A stretch of 42,895 nucleotides of DNA from a bacterium (GCA_021821305.1 JAKACP010000001.1:705526-748420), one strand, 5' to 3'. Counted from the first letter of the stretch, positions 15,556-23,428 are shown. The notes: a model not told the origin generated them from the sequence alone. Numbers and translations: made by a program.

Positions 15556-16095
15556 ATGGCCAAGAAACCCCGTCGCACCGTCCCCGTACCCGCCTCGCTC
15601 GCCGAAGCCAACCACTCCCTCTTCCGCCTCGGTGCCATCGACCGCGCGGTCGCCGCCATCGAAAGCGGGCTCGAGGAAGAGATCGCCCGGCTTCGCAAGG
15701 AAGCCGAAGAAAAAAGCGCTCCCTTGCTCGCGGAACACGCCGATCTCGCGACCGGCCTCGAGGTCTTCGCCCGGGCCAACCGCGAGACGCTCCTCGCACG
15801 CGACAGGAAGTCCGTCCGGACCTCGGCCGGCACCTTCGGCTGGCGCGTCACTCCGTACAAGGTGGAGTTCCTGCGCGGCGCCGACAAGGTCCTCGCCGCG
15901 ATCAAGAAACTCAAGCTCAAGAAATATATCCGCGTCACGGAGTCGATCGACAAAAAAGCCCTGCTCAAGGACCGCCCCGTCATCGCCGGCGTGAAATACG
16001 CACGGCGCGAGGAATTCTTCTATGCAGTCTCCTCGGAGACCACGACGGATCCGGATGCGCCGGCCGATGCCGCCCTATTCGCCAAAACCGCCTAA
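15556..16095 (+). CDS. gam: Mu Gam-like host-nuclease inhibitor, DNA-end-binding protein
   Basis: A 179-aa homologue of phage Mu Gam, a Ku-like dimer that binds double-stranded DNA ends and protects them from exonucleases. The match runs over the whole length: a helical, charged N-terminal half (AAIESGLEEEIARLRKEAEEK), LEVFARANRETLL, then GTFGWRVTPYKVEFLRGADKVLAAI, KKYIRVTESIDKKALL and the C-terminal IAGVKYARREEFFYAV, in the order known from Mu. The start at 15556 has a GAGGAG SD; the track extends 24 codons upstream through an unlikely leader. No other phage gene is near, so it may be a domesticated gene with a cellular DNA-end role. Confidence 0.88.
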   Translation: MAKKPRRTVPVPASLAEANHSLFRLGAIDRAVAAIESGLEEEIARLRKEAEEKSAPLLAEHADLATGLEVFARANRETLLARDRKSVRTSAGTFGWRVTPYKVEFLRGADKVLAAIKKLKLKKYIRVTESIDKKALLKDRPVIAGVKYARREEFFYAVSSETTTDPDAPADAALFAKTA

Positions 16096-16108
16096 GGGTC
16101 TCCCCTCC

Positions 16109-16141
16109 GCCCGTCAGTCATCGTACTGCCGGGCTTTTTTT
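16109..16141 (+). terminator. gam terminator
   Basis: GCCCGTCAGT pairs with ACTGCCGGGC (one bulge), followed by seven T. It touches the 3' end of the opposing GIY-YIG gene. Confidence 0.8.
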
Positions 16142-16386
16142 CATATCTTCCCGATCAGTTCGAGCTTCTGGGCGCGGGAGAGCCGCTTGATACGGGATTC
16201 CTCGCGGGACGCCTCCGAACGATTCTCGAACGCTCGCGAGAAAACGAGCGAGACCGGTCTTCGCCCCCGCGTATATTTCGCCCCGAGCGTCGAACCGTTG
16301 TGCTCGAGAATCCGACGCTCCACATCGGTCGTGATGCCCACGTACAGCGTCTTGTCCGCACATTGGAGGATATAGAGGTGATACAT
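16141..16386 (-). CDS. GIY-YIG nuclease-fold protein
   Basis: An 81-aa single-domain GIY-YIG protein of the YhbQ/UPF0213 kind: MYHLYILQCADKTLYVGITTDVERRILEHN contains the paired motifs (YxLxC and YVGIT), the conserved Arg (RR) and the later Glu in SEASREESRIKRL. Members are thought to act on branched or damaged DNA, but few have been tested. It ends against the gam terminator and is the last core-like gene before the AT-richer island. Confidence 0.88.
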   Translation of the reverse strand: MYHLYILQCADKTLYVGITTDVERRILEHNGSTLGAKYTRGRRPVSLVFSRAFENRSEASREESRIKRLSRAQKLELIGKI

Positions 16387-16423
16387 GGTTCCATTCTACT
16401 CCCAAGTCGTCAAATCAGGATAT

Positions 16424-16433
16424 GGTTACGTAA
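16424..16433 (+). repeat. Direct repeat GGTTACGTAA, left copy
   Basis: The same 10 bases recur at 23362-23371, on the far side of the island and of tRNA-Arg. The core TTACGTAA is palindromic. It may be a boundary mark, an operator, or chance. Confidence 0.35.
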
Positions 16434-16495
16434 GTGCCAAAAAGGTACTTGCCTGCCCGCCTGTGGAGGAACGCCTTTTCTTCTCTTCGCCGAAA

Positions 16496-17932
16496 TTATG
16501 CCTGCAATATTTTCTTTAATCGATTCACCAAAAACTCGTCAAATCTATCCGGATCCTCCTTGCGCGTTCTAATCATCTCAATGAGATCGCCACCACCAAT
16601 TGGGAATATTAAGCACCTCTGAGCGAGAAAGTGTCTACGTGCTCTTTCGATATCTTTGTCCTGAACTTCTTTCCTTGATATTAGAAACACCAACTCTCTA
16701 CCATTTGCAAGAGTGTACGCCCTCCCCTGGTTGAATTCGTCGTTAGAAATTCTGCTACTATCATAGTTTTTCGCTTCAATAACCAGAAGTCCAGATTTGA
16801 TTTGCTGGTTTCTTATCATTTTGAAAAGTGGCGTGTTTGCACCATTTCCGAAGACAACGTCGTATCGAAAAATACCATCTACCGAACAATCCTCTCGTGT
16901 CCCGCTCGTTAGATGGCCATCATACAGCGCAGTAAAAATCTTTCTGAGAAACTCGGAAAATCTGCTAGCACCGCCTTTTCCAGAAGGGATTTTTTTAAGC
17001 TCCTCAATATAAGAACTCCAGTTTTCCTTTCCTTTTTTTCTTTTCTTACGCCGCTCATCATCAAAGATATTTGGGTTTCCAACATAATCAGCTACCAGCT
17101 CTGGTCTATTTTTGGCAATTTTTCTGATTGCAGCCGTCTTCTTACCGAAACGACTCTTCAAGTCATTTTCTACTTGCTTCAGAGAAACTTTCGGCTTCTT
17201 ACCTATTGATCTAGTTGTTATTATTCGCTGCTCCTCCTCGTGCTTTAAAAAATATCTCAAATAATTCTGATAAAATCCTTCCGGACTGAAAATTGGGATC
17301 TTCCGAACTAGGTGCTTGGGCACAAAAATCCTCGGTTCGCAAAATCCGTCTTCTTCGAAGTAGGGAAGCCTCACTCTTGGTATGGGGCGCCACGTAAATG
17401 AAAAGGGGTCTAATGCACGCTCAATTTGAATATCAGTCGTTTTAAGCCCGTAAAGTTTTACCTGTTCCTCTGTATATTGGATTAGATACGAAATACCAAA
17501 ATTCGCCACCAAATCTGAAAGCGTATCCGGACCAACTTTAGGAATAACGATCGACATCTTGGCAAGAGCCTCTACTCCGACTTCATGCACAGTTTCGTTA
17601 TCGAAGATTTCATTCTTTATTGCAATCGCTTTTTCCTCCGCCCCTCCCCTTCCATTTTTCCCATTTTTACAGTAACCGAGAGCTATATGGCTAACTTCCG
17701 GAAATTCAAGCGCTGCTTCAAGCTCATCTGAAGTTATCGCGCCCTCTCTATAAGAATTTAGGTAACGATTAAAGTATTCGTAAATAAGAGCCTGCACCTT
17801 GTGCCATCTGGTTTCTGGTGAATGATACAGGAGATTCAAATCAATATAAACAGGAGTGTCGTCCTTGCTGGGAAAAACGAAATCGACTTCATGCGGTTTA
17901 TACTCCTTTATCAATTCGCCGAGAGTAATCAT
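16496..17932 (-). CDS. Uncharacterised PD-(D/E)XK protein of the XRE-ImmA operon
   Basis: A 478-aa soluble protein that I cannot assign to a named family. The C-terminal third looks like a restriction-endonuclease fold: E328 in SEFLRKIF, D358 in FRYDVVF and E386-x-K388 in LLVIEAKN, in correct order and spacing for PD-(D/E)XK. Residues 290-315 are very basic (RRKKRKKGKENW), fitting nucleic-acid binding. The N-terminal half (VDFVFPSKDDTPVYIDLNLL, then VGPDTLSDLVANFGISYL) is a separate domain of unknown role. It is the third gene of an operon, 13 nt after the ImmA/IrrE gene. Base composition is clearly AT-richer than in the flanks, which suggests transfer. A defence or toxin-like nuclease is the best inference. 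Confidence 0.7.
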   Translation of the reverse strand: MITLGELIKEYKPHEVDFVFPSKDDTPVYIDLNLLYHSPETRWHKVQALIYEYFNRYLNSYREGAITSDELEAALEFPEVSHIALGYCKNGKNGRGGAEEKAIAIKNEIFDNETVHEVGVEALAKMSIVIPKVGPDTLSDLVANFGISYLIQYTEEQVKLYGLKTTDIQIERALDPFSFTWRPIPRVRLPYFEEDGFCEPRIFVPKHLVRKIPIFSPEGFYQNYLRYFLKHEEEQRIITTRSIGKKPKVSLKQVENDLKSRFGKKTAAIRKIAKNRPELVADYVGNPNIFDDERRKKRKKGKENWSSYIEELKKIPSGKGGASRFSEFLRKIFTALYDGHLTSGTREDCSVDGIFRYDVVFGNGANTPLFKMIRNQQIKSGLLVIEAKNYDSSRISNDEFNQGRAYTLANGRELVFLISRKEVQDKDIERARRHFLAQRCLIFPIGGGDLIEMIRTRKEDPDRFDEFLVNRLKKILQA

Positions 17933-17945
17933 TTACATGGAAAAA

Positions 17946-18461
17946 TCAGATTAACCCTAATTCTTTAGCCCTGTAATATACCGCCTGCCCGGAAACTCTG
18001 AAGATAGATGCGATCCTGGCTTTCTTAAAGTCGATATCTTCCCTTATCGCATTCCATCTTTCAATAAAAATCTCCTCAGGCATCAGAAATGCCGCGGAAA
18101 AATGATCGCAAAACCTTTCTTCTCCGCTTGCGGAGTATATCTCCCCCTCGGAAAAACCAAAGGCTTTTTCGGAATTTCTGATAATATGTGCAATTTCATG
18201 ACACAACGTGAAGCGCTGCCGATACTCATAATCTCGACCGTTGACGAAAATCCTATACTCCCCGATTCCCGGATCAAAATACTCGAGACCAGAAACAGTA
18301 AACTCATCGGAATTCTTGAACGAAACAGTTATTCTTATGCCGAAATTTTCTTCTGTCCATCGAATCAGCGACAAGATGGATGGCATCGTGTCCCCGAGAC
18401 TGGAATATATGGCGCCTGCTGTTTGTTCGGCATCATTATTTATTTTTTCAAATCCATCCAT
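17946..18461 (-). CDS. ImmA/IrrE-family metallopeptidase
   Basis: A 171-aa zinc metallopeptidase of the ImmA/IrrE type. The catalytic helix reads LCHEIAHII (HExxH), with the downstream FCDHFSAAFLMPEE typical of the family. In known systems (ImmA-ImmR of ICEBs1, IrrE-DdrO of Deinococcus) such proteases cleave an XRE repressor to switch on genes after DNA damage or other signals. Here it lies 3 nt after an XRE gene and 13 nt before a nuclease-like gene, so cleavage of that XRE regulator is the obvious hypothesis. Cytoplasmic; no signal peptide. AT-rich like its neighbours. Confidence 0.9.
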   Translation of the reverse strand: MDGFEKINNDAEQTAGAIYSSLGDTMPSILSLIRWTEENFGIRITVSFKNSDEFTVSGLEYFDPGIGEYRIFVNGRDYEYRQRFTLCHEIAHIIRNSEKAFGFSEGEIYSASGEERFCDHFSAAFLMPEEIFIERWNAIREDIDFKKARIASIFRVSGQAVYYRAKELGLI

Positions 18462-18464
18462 ATG

Positions 18465-18791
18465 TCATTTCAAACGGTCAATCATACCCTCGATAATACG
18501 AACGTCCTCATCATTGCTTATGTTATATTTTTTCCTCAAATATACCTTGAGAGGTGCATGATCATCCTGTTCAGCATCAATGACTTTCAGCATATCGAGA
18601 ATCTCCTTCACTTTGACATTGAATCCTTTAGCCAGCTTGATAATCGTAGCGAGAGACACATTCCTACTATCGAAATCCCCTTTTTCGATTCGAGAGAGAA
18701 AACCCTTGGACAAATCAGTTTTTTCGGCCAACTGTTCAAGCGTATCAGCCGAGTTTTTCCTGTAATCCGCAACGAGATTGCTGAGTTTCAT
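18465..18791 (-). CDS. XRE-family transcriptional regulator
   Basis: A 108-aa protein with an N-terminal helix-turn-helix of the Xre/Cro type: LEQLAEKTDLSKGFLSRIEKGDFDS followed by VSLATIIKLAKGFNV (residues about 18-60). The C-terminal 45 residues (VYLRKKYNISNDEDVRIIEGMIDRLK) are helical and may dimerise or be the substrate of the protease. First gene of the XRE-ImmA-nuclease operon, with its own promoter and an inverted repeat at the transcription start that suits autoregulation. Confidence 0.92.
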   Translation of the reverse strand: MKLSNLVADYRKNSADTLEQLAEKTDLSKGFLSRIEKGDFDSRNVSLATIIKLAKGFNVKVKEILDMLKVIDAEQDDHAPLKVYLRKKYNISNDEDVRIIEGMIDRLK

Positions 18792-18795
18792 ACTG

Positions 18796-18842
18796 GTAAA
18801 ATAAGTTTACTTTAGATTACACGAGGCGCAGAAGGTTGTCAA
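18796..18842 (-). promoter_or_regulatory. Promoter and candidate XRE operator
   Basis: TTGACA (18837-18842), a 17-nt spacer and TAATCT (18814-18819). The perfect inverted repeat GTAAA-N5-TTTAC (18796-18810) lies across the expected start of transcription, 5-19 nt before the XRE start codon. Confidence 0.7.
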
Positions 18843-18860
18843 GAATGCTTTATTATAAGC

Positions 18861-18885
18861 AAAAAAGGAGCTACAGGCTCCTTTT
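18861..18885 (-). terminator. res terminator
   Basis: On the minus strand AAAAGGAGC and GCTCCTTTTTT pair around CTGTA. It ends the type III restriction-modification operon just before the XRE promoter. Confidence 0.85.
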
Positions 18886-18998
18886 CCCATTCAAGCTTCC
18901 AAAGATTCTCACTATGTATCCGCCGGATTTCTTATTCACATCGCTCTCACATATGCGGATAACTTTCCAGCTTTCTTTTTTCAATTACCTATTCCTCT

Positions 18999-21317
18999 TT
19001 ACAATGGAAGTTTCTCCCAATCACCCCAATCACCTTTCTCGCATTTGTCCCAGTTGTAAGATTTCTCGCTATTAAGAAGCCACCCGCCGTTGTGTTCAAT
19101 GGCAATGCCTCCAAAGAGGTCTTTCCGATTTTGCGAGGCAATCCATGCTTGAAGGGCTTCCGCTTTGGCCTTGGTCGTCGTCTGACCTTCGCGATCGGTT
19201 TTGTGTTTCACTTCGAAAGTACCGATACTCCCATCGGAAAAACGGATGATATAGTCCGGATAAAAGGTATTGACCCCATCCGAATACTCGTATCGGATGC
19301 CGAAGTAGTCCTGCTTATTCTCGCCGTTTTTCCACCACCAAGAAATCTGCGTCGCATTCGAGTCGAGAAACTTCTCGAAATGTTGTTCCGGTTCTGAGCG
19401 GTCCGTGCCGAGATAACATTTATCATACGCATATGGCGCGATGGTCGAAACCAGCTCGTCGGTATGCTCGTTGAAAAACTGTTCCTCCGGTAAATCGAAT
19501 TCGTAGAAGCGTTCGCTTGCGGCGACCTTCTCACGGACTTCCCTGTCCTTCACGGACTTATATTCGTCGATCGCCTTGGAAACGATGCTCTCGAAAATTG
19601 CCCGATTGCCATTGTGCACGAAAATCTTCTGTATCAACAGTATTTCCTCGTGCCAGTTCTCTGATCCGAGGCTCCTCTTGAACCAACTGTAGATGGCGGT
19701 CTTCACGGTCGGGACGGACCGCTTCATGCCACGGAAAGTTCCGAGGTTGTTCTTGATGGTCTGTTCGAACAGCGTCTGTAGGTCATTCCCGGCGATAGTC
19801 AGACGTGCGAGCGCGTCCGGTGTGATCTTTCCCTCCAAGTCATCGAACGACTCCCCGTCCAATTTCGTGTCGGCGATGATTTCCTGCTCGTACCGCTTCA
19901 CGTCCAAGGATATCCCGCTCTTCTCAACGAGTTCCACGCACTGCTGAGGAAGCATCCGACTTCCGTCGATGCCGAAGTGTTCGTTTGCGACCCGACTGAA
20001 GACGGCGGTAAAGCTTGAGGTTACATCCCCATAATCGACGCGGGCTTTGTAATAAGAAACAAGCTTGATCGGCTGATAGCTCGGAATTCGATTCGCTTTG
20101 AGATGTTTGATGATGTTCGGATTGTATTCCTCCTTCTTCACCATGATGCTCTGCACGTTGGTGTAGATGTAACCGGTATTGAGACTCTCGTCATCATAAT
20201 GTTTCTGCTCCGGCATACGAAGGATACGACCAACTGTTTGGATCTCGAAAATTGCGCTTTTCGATTCGCGGAATTTCACCAAGATGTGTGCCCGCGGACA
20301 ATCCCACCCTGTATCGATAGCCTGCTTGAAAATGAGAAATTCAATCTCGTTGTCCGACTCGGAAATCCAGTCGATTGTGTCGGATTTCTGCTCCGAAAGC
20401 CAGATTGCAAGTTTGCGATTCTTCTCGGTCACGCCCTTCCCGGAAAGGAATTTTTTCACGGCCGCGATCTTTTCCTCACCAGCCTCGGCAGTCGGAATCT
20501 GGATAAGGACGAGCGGATTCACGGAAGAACCCATATGAACGAACGCATCCTTCAATTCGAGCCGCTTACGATATGCGGCTTCAAGTACGATTTCCTGGGA
20601 ATCCGTTTCGCTCTCTATGATCTTGCCAATTCCCTCGTTGATGATCAGTTCTTTTTTGATCATCCCCTCCTCGATAACATCCTTGGAATTCACCTTCACA
20701 TACCCCGCAGACTTGTCGATGATTTCATCGGCGCTCGGCTTGAGCCTTGGTGTGGCGCTCATTTCGATGACAACGTCCGCGGCGATTTCGTCTCGGAGTT
20801 CGTTGGTGCGTGCCGCGGTGGAACCGATATGACTCTCATCAATGATCATGATAATCCGTCGCTGTTCCCTTGTTTTGGAAAGAACATCGCGGAAGCTTAA
20901 GTTCTCTCCATCTTTCATAAGGAGGTTTTTCCACTCGCCCTCCTTGTCCTTCGACCGGAGCTTTTCCCAGTTCGCTACTACAACCTCATTGCGGACTATA
21001 CGCCTCCGACCTCCGTTGAATTCCTCCTCGACAAGGGAAACCCGCGGCGACCCATCAAAAATACGCTCGAGGCTGTGTTTGCTCTGCAGATGCAGGTCGC
21101 CCTTGCCGATACTCATCCAGACGAAACAAAGATCCTCTTCCGGAAGTTCCCGGATGATGCTTTCGATAAATTTAGCGGTCATGATGGTCTTACCACTCCC
21201 TGTCGGCGCCTGGAAGACACACACCTCGCCATCCCCCGGACGGTCAAGGAGATGTTTTACGGAAGTAGTCAGTTCATCGACCGCTCGATCCTGATAGGCT
21301 TTGAGTTCAATATTCAT
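18999..21317 (-). CDS. res: Type III restriction enzyme, helicase-nuclease subunit
   Basis: A 772-aa Res subunit of a type III restriction-modification system, which with Mod translocates or slides on DNA and cuts it. It has the SF2 helicase motifs FQAPTGSGKTIM (Walker A, about residues 35-46), IIDESH (motif II), MSATPRL (motif III) and QTVGRILRMP (motif VI). Near the C-terminus YPDYIIRFSDGSIGTFEVKHK is a PD-(D/E)XK nuclease site. I used ATG 21317 (MNIELKAYQDRAV); the 43 extra codons in the track lie inside mod. It overlaps the 3' end of mod by 11 nt, so translation is probably coupled. No frameshift or truncation is seen. Confidence 0.92.
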   Translation of the reverse strand: MNIELKAYQDRAVDELTTSVKHLLDRPGDGEVCVFQAPTGSGKTIMTAKFIESIIRELPEEDLCFVWMSIGKGDLHLQSKHSLERIFDGSPRVSLVEEEFNGGRRRIVRNEVVVANWEKLRSKDKEGEWKNLLMKDGENLSFRDVLSKTREQRRIIMIIDESHIGSTAARTNELRDEIAADVVIEMSATPRLKPSADEIIDKSAGYVKVNSKDVIEEGMIKKELIINEGIGKIIESETDSQEIVLEAAYRKRLELKDAFVHMGSSVNPLVLIQIPTAEAGEEKIAAVKKFLSGKGVTEKNRKLAIWLSEQKSDTIDWISESDNEIEFLIFKQAIDTGWDCPRAHILVKFRESKSAIFEIQTVGRILRMPEQKHYDDESLNTGYIYTNVQSIMVKKEEYNPNIIKHLKANRIPSYQPIKLVSYYKARVDYGDVTSSFTAVFSRVANEHFGIDGSRMLPQQCVELVEKSGISLDVKRYEQEIIADTKLDGESFDDLEGKITPDALARLTIAGNDLQTLFEQTIKNNLGTFRGMKRSVPTVKTAIYSWFKRSLGSENWHEEILLIQKIFVHNGNRAIFESIVSKAIDEYKSVKDREVREKVAASERFYEFDLPEEQFFNEHTDELVSTIAPYAYDKCYLGTDRSEPEQHFEKFLDSNATQISWWWKNGENKQDYFGIRYEYSDGVNTFYPDYIIRFSDGSIGTFEVKHKTDREGQTTTKAKAEALQAWIASQNRKDLFGGIAIEHNGGWLLNSEKSYNWDKCEKGDWGDWEKLPL

Positions 21318-23010
21318 AGATTTCTTGGTAGATATCCAAAATCTTCTGCGGAATGGGGTCCAAACGTACACCGGACCACATGGAAAAATCATCCTTATCC
21401 AAACCAAGCGGATCGAGCGTGAAGCAGTAAAGCAGCTTCTCCCCATCCAACTTGTCCAACTCTTTCTTGAGACTCTTCAACGCGGCGCGTTCGATGGAAT
21501 AATATACCGCCATGAGCCGATCGTTCTGTCGGAAAATCCGATAGTCGTCGCTGCTTGCCAACTCGTCGAATATCCCTTCCCGCAGGCACAGCATCTCCGT
21601 GCACTCCCGCGCGACACGGATCTTAAGCTCGTCCCGGTTGACACTCTTTTTCACGAACTCGGTCTTGAAATACTTAAGATTGCCGCCGAGACCTTCTACC
21701 TTCGAGCCCTTTTCCGTCTTATAACCAGCCATCACATTTTTTACTCGAGGATAACAAACATCTACACAAATCCCATTTTCATTATTAGTAGTCAGAATAA
21801 ATGACCTATGGCCACCATCCTTATTCAATTCAAGAATCGCGTGGCCAGTCGTGCCGGAGCCAGCAAAGAAATCCAATACCACTGCATCCTTCTTATGTTG
21901 AAGAAGAAGTTCAAGTGGTTTAATAACGGCATGCAAAGACTTCGGGTAATCAAAGGCCTTCCTTTTTCCGAGAATTTTTTGCAATAAAACCGTCCCATGG
22001 GAAGATGCATCGAACATTGGATCAATCCAGATTGTCTTCGGCTTCCTACCATCTTTTATCCTGTCCTTCATTAAAACGGTATACCCGTTTTTTGTCTTCT
22101 TTATAACCATATCGCCACGCGCCACAGCAAGCATAAGCGAAGGGCGAGTCTGGCGCCAGACTCGTTTTTTCCCCGAGCTATCTATTGGAATAATTTCAAC
22201 ACAGCCGGGTATATTTTCTATGCCAATATAACCATTTTCCTCATTGTAGTAAATCGGATAATGCGAATTCGGACGCTCTTCAGGAGTAGAAAGGCCGCCA
22301 CTTCGTCGAAATGGGAGCAGGCGATATCTTGATATATCATCTTCAAACTTGAAAACCGCCGCCTGTTCATCGGTAAGCGGCATATTTTTCAACTCGGCCG
22401 TTTCTGCATTTTTTGCATAAAAAAGAATGTACTCGTGAGAAGTAGCGAAAAACTTATTCGTGGTGCGACCCCGCGGATTTATTTCGATTGCCAGGATGCC
22501 GACCCTGTTCTGTTCCCCAAAAATCTCATCTAACAATAAACCTATTGGAAACAACTCATAGTCATCAATAGTCAACACAAAAAAACCATCCTCTTTAAGA
22601 AGGGCGCGAGCTAAACGCAACCGTTTACTCATGAATGAGAGCCACTTGCTATGGCGAAATGAGTCATCAAGATCGACGTAATCATTGTTGTAACGCCAGC
22701 TTTTGTTTCCGGTATTGTATGGAGGATCGGCATAAATAACATCTATCTTTCCAGCGTGGGTATAATTCAAAACCGATAAGGCGTGATAATTATCACCCTC
22801 AATCAAAATGTTCGTCGGCTTGCTCGAATCAGTTGCAATTTCCTTGCCCTTGATTTCTTTCAAAACCGGCAGTGCATTTTCTGCCTCCTTTTCGAATTGC
22901 TCTTTCGTCCGTTCCTCATCCCAAATCAACCCGTATTTTTTTCGGGATTCCAGTTTTTCAATAGCCTTAAGCAAGTCCTCTTTTTCAAGTTTTGAATAAT
23001 CTTTTGCCAT
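21307..23010 (-). CDS. mod: Type III DNA methyltransferase (N6-adenine, beta class)
   Basis: A 567-aa Mod subunit that recognises the target site and methylates adenine. The catalytic motif ADPPYNTG (DPPY 95-98) comes before the SAM-binding LDFFAGSGTTGHAIL (about residue 390), the order of the beta class to which type III Mod proteins belong; the 250 residues between them should be the target-recognition domain. The N-terminus (MAKDYSKLEKEDLLKAIEKLESRKKYGL) is also typical. The recognition domain is markedly AT-rich. It starts 4 nt after the AbrB-like gene and overlaps res. Confidence 0.93.
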   Translation of the reverse strand: MAKDYSKLEKEDLLKAIEKLESRKKYGLIWDEERTKEQFEKEAENALPVLKEIKGKEIATDSSKPTNILIEGDNYHALSVLNYTHAGKIDVIYADPPYNTGNKSWRYNNDYVDLDDSFRHSKWLSFMSKRLRLARALLKEDGFFVLTIDDYELFPIGLLLDEIFGEQNRVGILAIEINPRGRTTNKFFATSHEYILFYAKNAETAELKNMPLTDEQAAVFKFEDDISRYRLLPFRRSGGLSTPEERPNSHYPIYYNEENGYIGIENIPGCVEIIPIDSSGKKRVWRQTRPSLMLAVARGDMVIKKTKNGYTVLMKDRIKDGRKPKTIWIDPMFDASSHGTVLLQKILGKRKAFDYPKSLHAVIKPLELLLQHKKDAVVLDFFAGSGTTGHAILELNKDGGHRSFILTTNNENGICVDVCYPRVKNVMAGYKTEKGSKVEGLGGNLKYFKTEFVKKSVNRDELKIRVARECTEMLCLREGIFDELASSDDYRIFRQNDRLMAVYYSIERAALKSLKKELDKLDGEKLLYCFTLDPLGLDKDDFSMWSGVRLDPIPQKILDIYQEIYEY

Positions 23011-23014
23011 ATCT

Positions 23015-23185
23015 TTATTTCTTCCAATCCTTTATCATCACCCCACCGTGAACCCGTTTCACGACCACCTTCTGTTTTTCCTTCCAGCCAAGCTCACGAA
23101 CCAATTCGATCGGGATCGTCAGCCCGATGGACTTTCCGCCCAATTTGGTGAGTTTTCTGATATTCTTCTCGTTTTCCTTTTTCAT
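23015..23185 (-). CDS. AbrB/SpoVT-like DNA-binding protein
   Basis: A 56-aa protein, too short for the ORF track: MKKENEKNIRKLTKLGGKSIGLTIPIELVRELGWKEKQ and so on, ending VMIKDWKK. The pattern KLGGKSIGLTIPIELVRELG is the swapped-hairpin AbrB/MazE fold used by antitoxins and transition-state regulators. An SD (GGAG) stands before ATG 23185. It is the first gene of the abrB-mod-res operon and starts only 22 nt from the 3' end of tRNA-Arg. It may regulate the restriction-modification genes, delaying or limiting their expression. No toxin partner is adjacent. Confidence 0.85.
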   Translation of the reverse strand: MKKENEKNIRKLTKLGGKSIGLTIPIELVRELGWKEKQKVVVKRVHGGVMIKDWKK

Positions 23186-23207
23186 GACATCTCCATGTTA
23201 TTTCCAG

Positions 23208-23279
23208 CGCCCTGAGGAGGAGTCGAACCTCCGAATCCTCGATAGAAGCGAGGCGGTTTATCCATTAGCCTACCAGGGC
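23208..23279 (-). tRNA. tRNA-Arg (anticodon TCT)
   Basis: A 72-nt cloverleaf on the minus strand: acceptor GCCCTGG/TCAGGGC, anticodon stem CCTCG/CGAGG with loop CTTCTAT (anticodon TCT, reads AGA), T-arm GGAGG-TTCGACT-CCTCC and discriminator G. CCA is not encoded. The D stem has one mismatch (GGCT/AACC). It forms the right edge of the AT-richer island. Confidence 0.92.
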
Positions 23280-23351
23280 GAAACAGCACGGTTTTCCCGT
23301 ACGTCTTCCCTTCTCGGCTGTGTGGAGCTTCATCTGGCGCATAGCTCAAAA

Positions 23352-23371
23352 CTACGTAATCGGTTACGTAA
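23352..23371. repeat. Tandem TACGTAA sites, right copy of GGTTACGTAA
   Basis: TACGTAA and TTACGTAA lie about one helical turn apart upstream of tRNA-Arg. The 10-mer GGTTACGTAA (23362-23371) matches 16424-16433 at the other end of the island. Confidence 0.4.
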
Positions 23372-23395
23372 CTCGTTATAGACATTCTCCCACGA

Positions 23396-23417
23396 TAAAA
23401 CCCGCGTGTAAAGCGGG
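23396..23417 (-). terminator. Terminator of the M23 peptidase gene
   Basis: CCCGC and GCGGG pair across a 7-nt loop on the minus strand, followed by TTTTAT. Confidence 0.75.
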
Positions 23418-23428
23418 ATTTTCGTTTC

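Noticed and set aside
15484-16141. Prophage remnant around gam
   Set aside because: Neighbours are an ExoX-like exonuclease and a GIY-YIG protein; no integrase, capsid, tail or transposase gene is seen.
16424-16480. Copy of the tRNA-Arg 3' end at the left island edge (a CCTGTGGAGGAACG resemblance near 16461)
   Set aside because: Only weak similarity to the tRNA 3' end; not enough to call an att site, and no integrase gene is in the island.
23280-23395. tRNA promoter on the minus strand
   Set aside because: TATAAC and TATGCG were considered as -10 boxes, but neither has a credible -35 at the right distance, so none is annotated.
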